64,000 nucleotides of DNA from Phorcus lineatus (lineage: Eukaryota; Mollusca; Gastropoda; Trochida; Trochidae). The DNA is taken from assembly GCA_921293015.1 (NCBI GenBank), contig OV121092.1, positions 33,735,764 to 33,799,763 of the forward strand, given 5' to 3'. Made by a program: the position numbers and the translations under genes. The notes under the pieces are model-generated. The model searched no databases. It saw only the letters and a program-made list of their open reading frames with translations, and was not told the origin of the DNA. This document shows, one piece after another, positions 60,096-64,000 of this stretch (the first letter of the stretch is position 1; every line of letters begins with the position of its first letter).

Positions 60096-61192
60096 GTTAA
60101 AGAGCCACTCCGTGATTTTCATAACATATTATTTACATTTGATACGAACCTAAACGACATATATGGTGATAAAAAATCAAAACATTTTAACTTTTTATGT
60201 CCATAATACATATATATGACAAATATTGGTTTTCCATGAAAATCTAAAAACAGCCTTATAGATGCACAAAGGTTCAGATATCACATCCAATATACATGGA
60301 CAGTGTTTCCGTTGTCCGGTAAATACCGGTCATAGGCCGATAAAAAATATGATTGTCCGGTATTTAAAAAACCTGTCGGACATGATGTCCGATTAAGTAA
60401 CAAGCTGTCAAACTCATTTCATAAACCTTTATTTGAAAAAAAAAAACACTCGTAACATCTATACTGATGCGATACCCCGATCGTATTTGTCTGGAAATCC
60501 CACTCGCTTCTGTAGCTTGAAATAGAACGCAACGAAGTGCGCATGACATAATCATTCGAATAACTGCAGCTGAATTTATTGACCTCAGTTTCAACGTATG
60601 CATGAAATGTATACGGAAATTATCGACTTATTCCAATCATTTACGAATGTAAACACGTTTTTTTCGACAATGAAAAAGCAGACGAATCTTTCTTCCTACT
60701 TTGGTGGCAAAAACAGTCATTTAAACGAAAGAGAAAAATGAAAGAGAAGATCAGAAGATGACGCAGGTAATATTAATAATGTAGCAAAAAATCAGCAAAT
60801 GAAACATTTATTAGCTACATTTATCTGACCGGTAAAAAATGTAAATGTCCGGTATTTTTCAAAGCCGTCGGACATGATGACCGGCTGTCAAAAATGCCAG
60901 CGGAAACACTGCATGGATACAAGTTATATAACCTAACAAACACTATCAACGCCTAACTGCCCTCCTGACTGTTTAAGATAATTCTCCAAAATTACGGTTG
61001 ACTATTTAATGCGTGCCACTGTCCTGTTTTCGATCATAATTGCGACGTTCTACCTTCATAATGTCACTGTAAAAACAACAATAAGCTTTAAAATGCGTCT
61101 TTTCAGTAACAGTCGATACTTCGTGATCAAATGACACCATTGAATAAGTTTGGCATATATGACTCGAACAACTCACGGAGTGGCTCTTTAAA
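60096..61192. mobile_element. TTAA-flanked element split by a hAT-like insertion
   Basis: Outer inverted ends AGAGCCACTCCGTGA (after TTAA, left, 60098-60116) and TCACGGAGTGGCTCT (before TTAA, right, about 61174-61192) are exact reverse complements. TTAA is present on both sides. Removing the 611-bp hAT-like insertion (60301-60911) and one copy of its 6-bp duplication leaves an element of about 475 bp. Its TIR differs from the TTAA MITEs at 21786 and 23330, so it is another family of the same insertion type. Confidence 0.8.
60301..60911 (+). mobile_element. hAT-like non-autonomous element, copy 1
   Basis: A 611-bp element with ends CAGTGTTTCCGTTGTCCGGT and ...GCCAGCGGAAACACTG. It is flanked by CATGGA on both sides (60295-60300 and 60912-60917), a 6-bp target duplication. 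Inside are repeated 'CCGGTATTT...CCGGACAT(G)ATG'-type subterminal motifs at both ends. A plus-strand start MKKQTNLSSYFGGKNSHL resembles the extreme N-terminus of hAT transposases of the ZNF862/KIAA1586 type, then breaks by a stop. It is internally deleted and not autonomous. Confidence 0.85.
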
Positions 61193-61198
61193 CATTAA

Positions 61199-61791
61199 CA
61201 GTGTTTCCGCTGGCATTTTTGACAGCCGGTCATCATGTCCGACGGCTTTGAAAAATACCGGACATTTACATTTTTTACCGGTCAGATAAATGTAGCTAAT
61301 AAATGTTTCATTTGCTGATTTTTTGCTAGTATTAATATTACCTGCGTCATCTTCTGATTTTCTCTTTCGTTCGTTTAATTGACTGTTTTTGCCACCAAAG
61401 TAGGAAGAAAGATTCGTCTGCTTTCTCATTGTCGAAAAAACGTTTTTACATTCGTAAATGATCGGAATAAGTCGATAATTTCCGTATACATTTCACGCAT
61501 ACATTGAAACTGAGGTCAATAAATTCAGCATCAGTTATTCGAATGATTATGTCATGCGCACTTCGTTGCGTTCTATTTCAAGCTACAGAAGCGAGTGGGA
61601 TTTCCAGACAAATATGATCGGGCTATCACATCACTAGATGTTACGAGTGTTTTTTTCAAATAAAGGTTTATGAAATGAGTTTGACAGCTTGTTTTTTAAT
61701 CGGACATCATGTCCGACAGGTTTTTTAAATACCGGACAATCATATTTTTTATCGGACTATGACCGGTATTTACCGGACAACGGAAACACTG
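61199..61791 (-). mobile_element. hAT-like non-autonomous element, copy 2 (inverted)
   Basis: A 593-bp inverted copy of 60301-60911, ends CAGTGTTTCCGCTGGC and CCGGACAACGGAAACACTG, flanked by CATTAA on both sides (61193-61198 and 61792-61797). The different target sites show two independent insertions. The minus-strand frame at 61127-61429 keeps MRKQTNLSSYFGGKNSQLNE, then KRKSEDDAGNINTSKKSANE, open for about 75 codons before running past the element end. This is the start of the lost transposase. It is in better condition than in copy 1. Confidence 0.87.
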
Positions 61792-61797
61792 CATTAA

Positions 61798-62138
61798 GAA
61801 GTGAAATGAGTTCAAATAAACTTGTCTGAAAAGCTTGTACAAGTCATCATGAATATAAATAATCCAGGAAAAATAACATTTTTGATACTTTGATCGATAG
61901 TTTCCATTACACTGGTTTATCACTAGTGTTTTCATTTTCCCCATCAATAGAATAAGATTGTAAAGATGATTATTACTGTCTACACACAGTACGGTTTGTG
62001 TGCAATGCTACACTGAATTTCAGCACAGTACTACCCATGGTTTGCTAGTTTCAGCTGTTGAATAGCAACGATAGTGTTGTGGGCTCCCTGCAATAATACT
62101 AGCAACTGTTGTATATGTTAAATACTCTTGAAAGCAGC
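61798..62138. other. Spacer, no gene seen
   Basis: AT-rich sequence between the hAT-like copy and the LINE. Nothing recognised. Confidence 0.4.
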
Positions 62139-62139
62139 A

Positions 62140-63762
62140 TTAAAGGGTAAAATATTCAATACTATCAAAACTCTGTATGAAAATAATTCATGTACTGTGA
62201 GAGTAAATGACTTTATGACACAATTTTTCTCTGTAAAAAGAGGAGTAAAACAAGGATGCGTACTATAGCCAACATTGTTCTCACTGTATATCAACGACTT
62301 AGCGGAGGAGATTCAGGGAAGTGAAAATGGTGTATGGAATGGATAGACAATATAAGTGTTGCTATTTTGCTTTACGCTGATGATATCGTTTTGATGGCGC
62401 CAAGTGAGACCAAACTGCAACAGATGTTAAATTTGGTATCCGAATGGTGCTCGAAATAGAGACTTTCAATAAACAAAGAAAAAACAAAAATTATTCATTT
62501 TAGAAATAGAAAGGTGCCCTTAACAAATTTTGACTTTTATTGTGGTGAAGCCGAGTTGGCCCATGCTACATCGTATAAATATCTCGGAATGTGGTTCGAG
62601 GAACATTTAGATATGAAGTATACTGTTCTAGAAATATCTAAAAGTGCAAACAGAGCTCTCTCTGTACTTACTACAAAATATCATCAATGTGGAGGTATGG
62701 CTTACGATGTTTTTACCAAGCTATTTGAAACTACTGTTGAACCTGTTCTCATGTATGGAGCACCTATCTGGGGACTTTCATCACAACGCCTAATTCACAA
62801 AATACAAAATAGAGCTTGCAGATTTTTCTTAGGAGTTCAACGGAATACTCCGAATGTTGCTGTGCAAGGAGAAATGGGATGGATATCATGCTTCACGAAA
62901 CAAAGGATAGCCGCAGTTCGTGCTTACATTAGACTTGACAGAACTGACAGCTCAAGATTGCCTAAGCAACTATTTGATTGGTCAAAACGCCGAAAAAAAT
63001 CATTTGTATTCAGGGATTGGGAAAGACACCCTGGACAATGGGCCATTTTTAGGGCTTTTAGTCATTTCCAGAATTTTTAATGGGCCATTCCCCATAGTAG
63101 CAATGGTAAAATTACTGATTTGAATGGGCCATTTTTTCATCCAATGTGCAAAATGGCCCATGGCCCTGCCTTTCCCAATCCCTGGTATGTAACGTTGAAA
63201 AGATGTGCAGACGGACAAATATTTTTAATTTACTCCATGCTCCTGGATCAGTTAATAACGTGATGTATGCTCTAAAGAAGAAACTAAGACAGCAGGTTAA
63301 GATGGAATGGTTTACAGAATTATGGAATGACAAGAATACAGAAAATGGAAATAAACTAAGAACATATAGACTATACAAGAAAGACCTAAAAACAGAAACT
63401 TATATTAGATGTATTACATCTCGACAAAAAAGAAAGACATTAAGTCGATTTAGATGTGGCTCCCTACCTCTGCATATTGAAACTGGACGTTTTTGTAAAC
63501 CCCCTACACCTATTCACTTGAGAACCTGCCCCTTTTGCGGAAGCGTTGAAAACGAAATACATTTCTTGTATGAATGCGATTTTTATAATGATTTAACATA
63601 CGAGTATTCAACTTAGTTCCTGAATTAAAAGATAGACCTATGAATGATGTTAATTACGTATTATGTAATATATTGAGCATTCATAACCCTGAGTTTATCA
63701 AAGTACTAGCTTATAGCATAACAAAAATGTTTTATGGACTCATTCTATTTACAAATGGGTAA
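62140..63762 (+). pseudogene. LINE ORF2 (RT to C-terminus), interrupted by a MITE
   Basis: A 5'-truncated non-LTR retrotransposon. In order: KIFNTIKTLYENNSC; VKRGVKQGCVL, a stop, PTLFSLYINDLAEEI; LLYADDIVLMAPSETKLQQM (frameshifted); LSINKEKTKIIHFRNRKVPL; ATSYKYLGMWFEEHLDMKY; SANRALSVLTTKYHQCGGM; VLMYGAPIWGLSS; KIQNRACRFFLGVQRNTPNV; QGEMGWISCFTKQRIAAV; then the 174-bp MITE (63011-63184); NVEKMCRRTNIF; ENGNKLRTYRLYKKDLKTE; FRCGSLPLHIETGRF; RTCPFCGSVENEIHFLYECD; FIKVLAYSITKMFYGLI and a stop at about 63762. The Cys-x2-Cys...His...Cys end matches the fragment at 25718-26405. Besides the MITE, it carries a stop in the RT core (about 62267), a TAG at about 62458 and a shift near 63600. Confidence 0.88.
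63011..63184 (+). mobile_element. 174-bp MITE, CAGGGATTGGGAAAG ends, inside LINE
   Basis: Inverted ends CAGGGATTGGGAAAG and CTTTCCCAATCCCTG are exact reverse complements. The flanks read GTAT(T) on the left (63006-63010) and GTAT(G) on the right (63185-63189), a 4-5 bp target duplication. Removing the insert plus one GTAT restores the LINE frame across the junction (SFV then CNVEK). The interior has no coding capacity and contains GGGCCATTTTT/ATGGGCCATTTTTTCATCC motifs. The CAGGG start suggests a hAT-like origin, but the short duplication makes the superfamily uncertain. Confidence 0.9.
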
Positions 63763-63843
63763 TTTTCAGCTTTTTATTATCACTATTTTAAGTTTTATGC
63801 TTTTAACTATAGCATATTTCATTCACATTCAACGCTTCAGGTA

Positions 63844-64000
63844 TACCGTATTCGACGTGATAAGCGCCCAGGGCGCTTAAAAAATTGGTAAAAGGGGGCG
63901 CTAATTAAAACGATAAAAATGTCCTCAAGTTTAGTCTTAAAAGTGTTTTCTTACGATACACATGTCTTTGAAATATGGTTTTGTAACTTTCATCATTTTG
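63844..64000 (+). mobile_element. TACCGTATTC-type MITE end, cut by window edge
   Basis: TACCGTATTCGACGTGATAA, GCGCCCAGGGCGCTTAAAA and GGGGGCGCTAATTAAAACG. The opening matches the TA-CCGTA ends at 48653 and 53645. GCGCCCAGGGCGC is a local palindrome. The element continues beyond 64000. Confidence 0.5.

Overview
The window is animal DNA, most likely from a mollusc and probably a bivalve. It is AT-rich, gene-poor and full of decayed transposons. The LINE C-termini of the KLRTYRL(F/L/Y)K type, a SINE with a 5S-like head, and the many short TIR elements and microsatellites all fit a bivalve, but the species cannot be named. Nothing prokaryotic is visible.

Only two protein genes can be supported with splice sites. 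Both are on the minus strand, both have two exons joined by a phase-1 intron, and both encode type II (signal-anchor) Golgi-style glycosyltransferase-family proteins. The first (exons 32220-32028 and 29028-28319, 300 residues) belongs to the C1GALT1/COSMC family but has lost the metal-binding acidic triplet, so it looks like a pseudoenzyme. The second (exons 42838-42241 and 41153-40690, 353 residues) is a DXD-motif glycosyltransferase of the Gly_transf_sug/GT32 type with an intact DTD. One further candidate exon (52717-52505, minus) and one possible short first exon (ending at 58236) are weaker.

Layout: 1-7 kb holds tandem repeats (24-bp minisatellite, a homogenised 171-bp satellite array with decayed flanks). 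7-10 kb holds a dispersed repeat, an L1/Tx1-like LINE relic and a Tc1-like transposase relic. 11.6-14.4 kb holds a 5S-headed SINE with an ATT tail and a minisatellite built around the palindrome ATATGCTTAAGCATAT. 14.4-21.7 kb is mostly unassigned, with a LINE tail and two dispersed repeats. 21.8-23.9 kb carries two copies of one TTAA-flanked MITE. 25.7-26.4 kb is a LINE 3' end. 27-43 kb is the glycosyltransferase region, with LINE relics, MITEs and long microsatellites between and inside the genes. 43-58 kb is mostly unassigned with scattered MITEs. 59-64 kb is a dense mobile-element cluster: a TTAA element split by a hAT-like insertion, a second inverted hAT-like copy beside it, and a LINE interrupted by a 174-bp MITE.

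All calls rest on reading the sequence and recalling family motifs. No similarity search was run.
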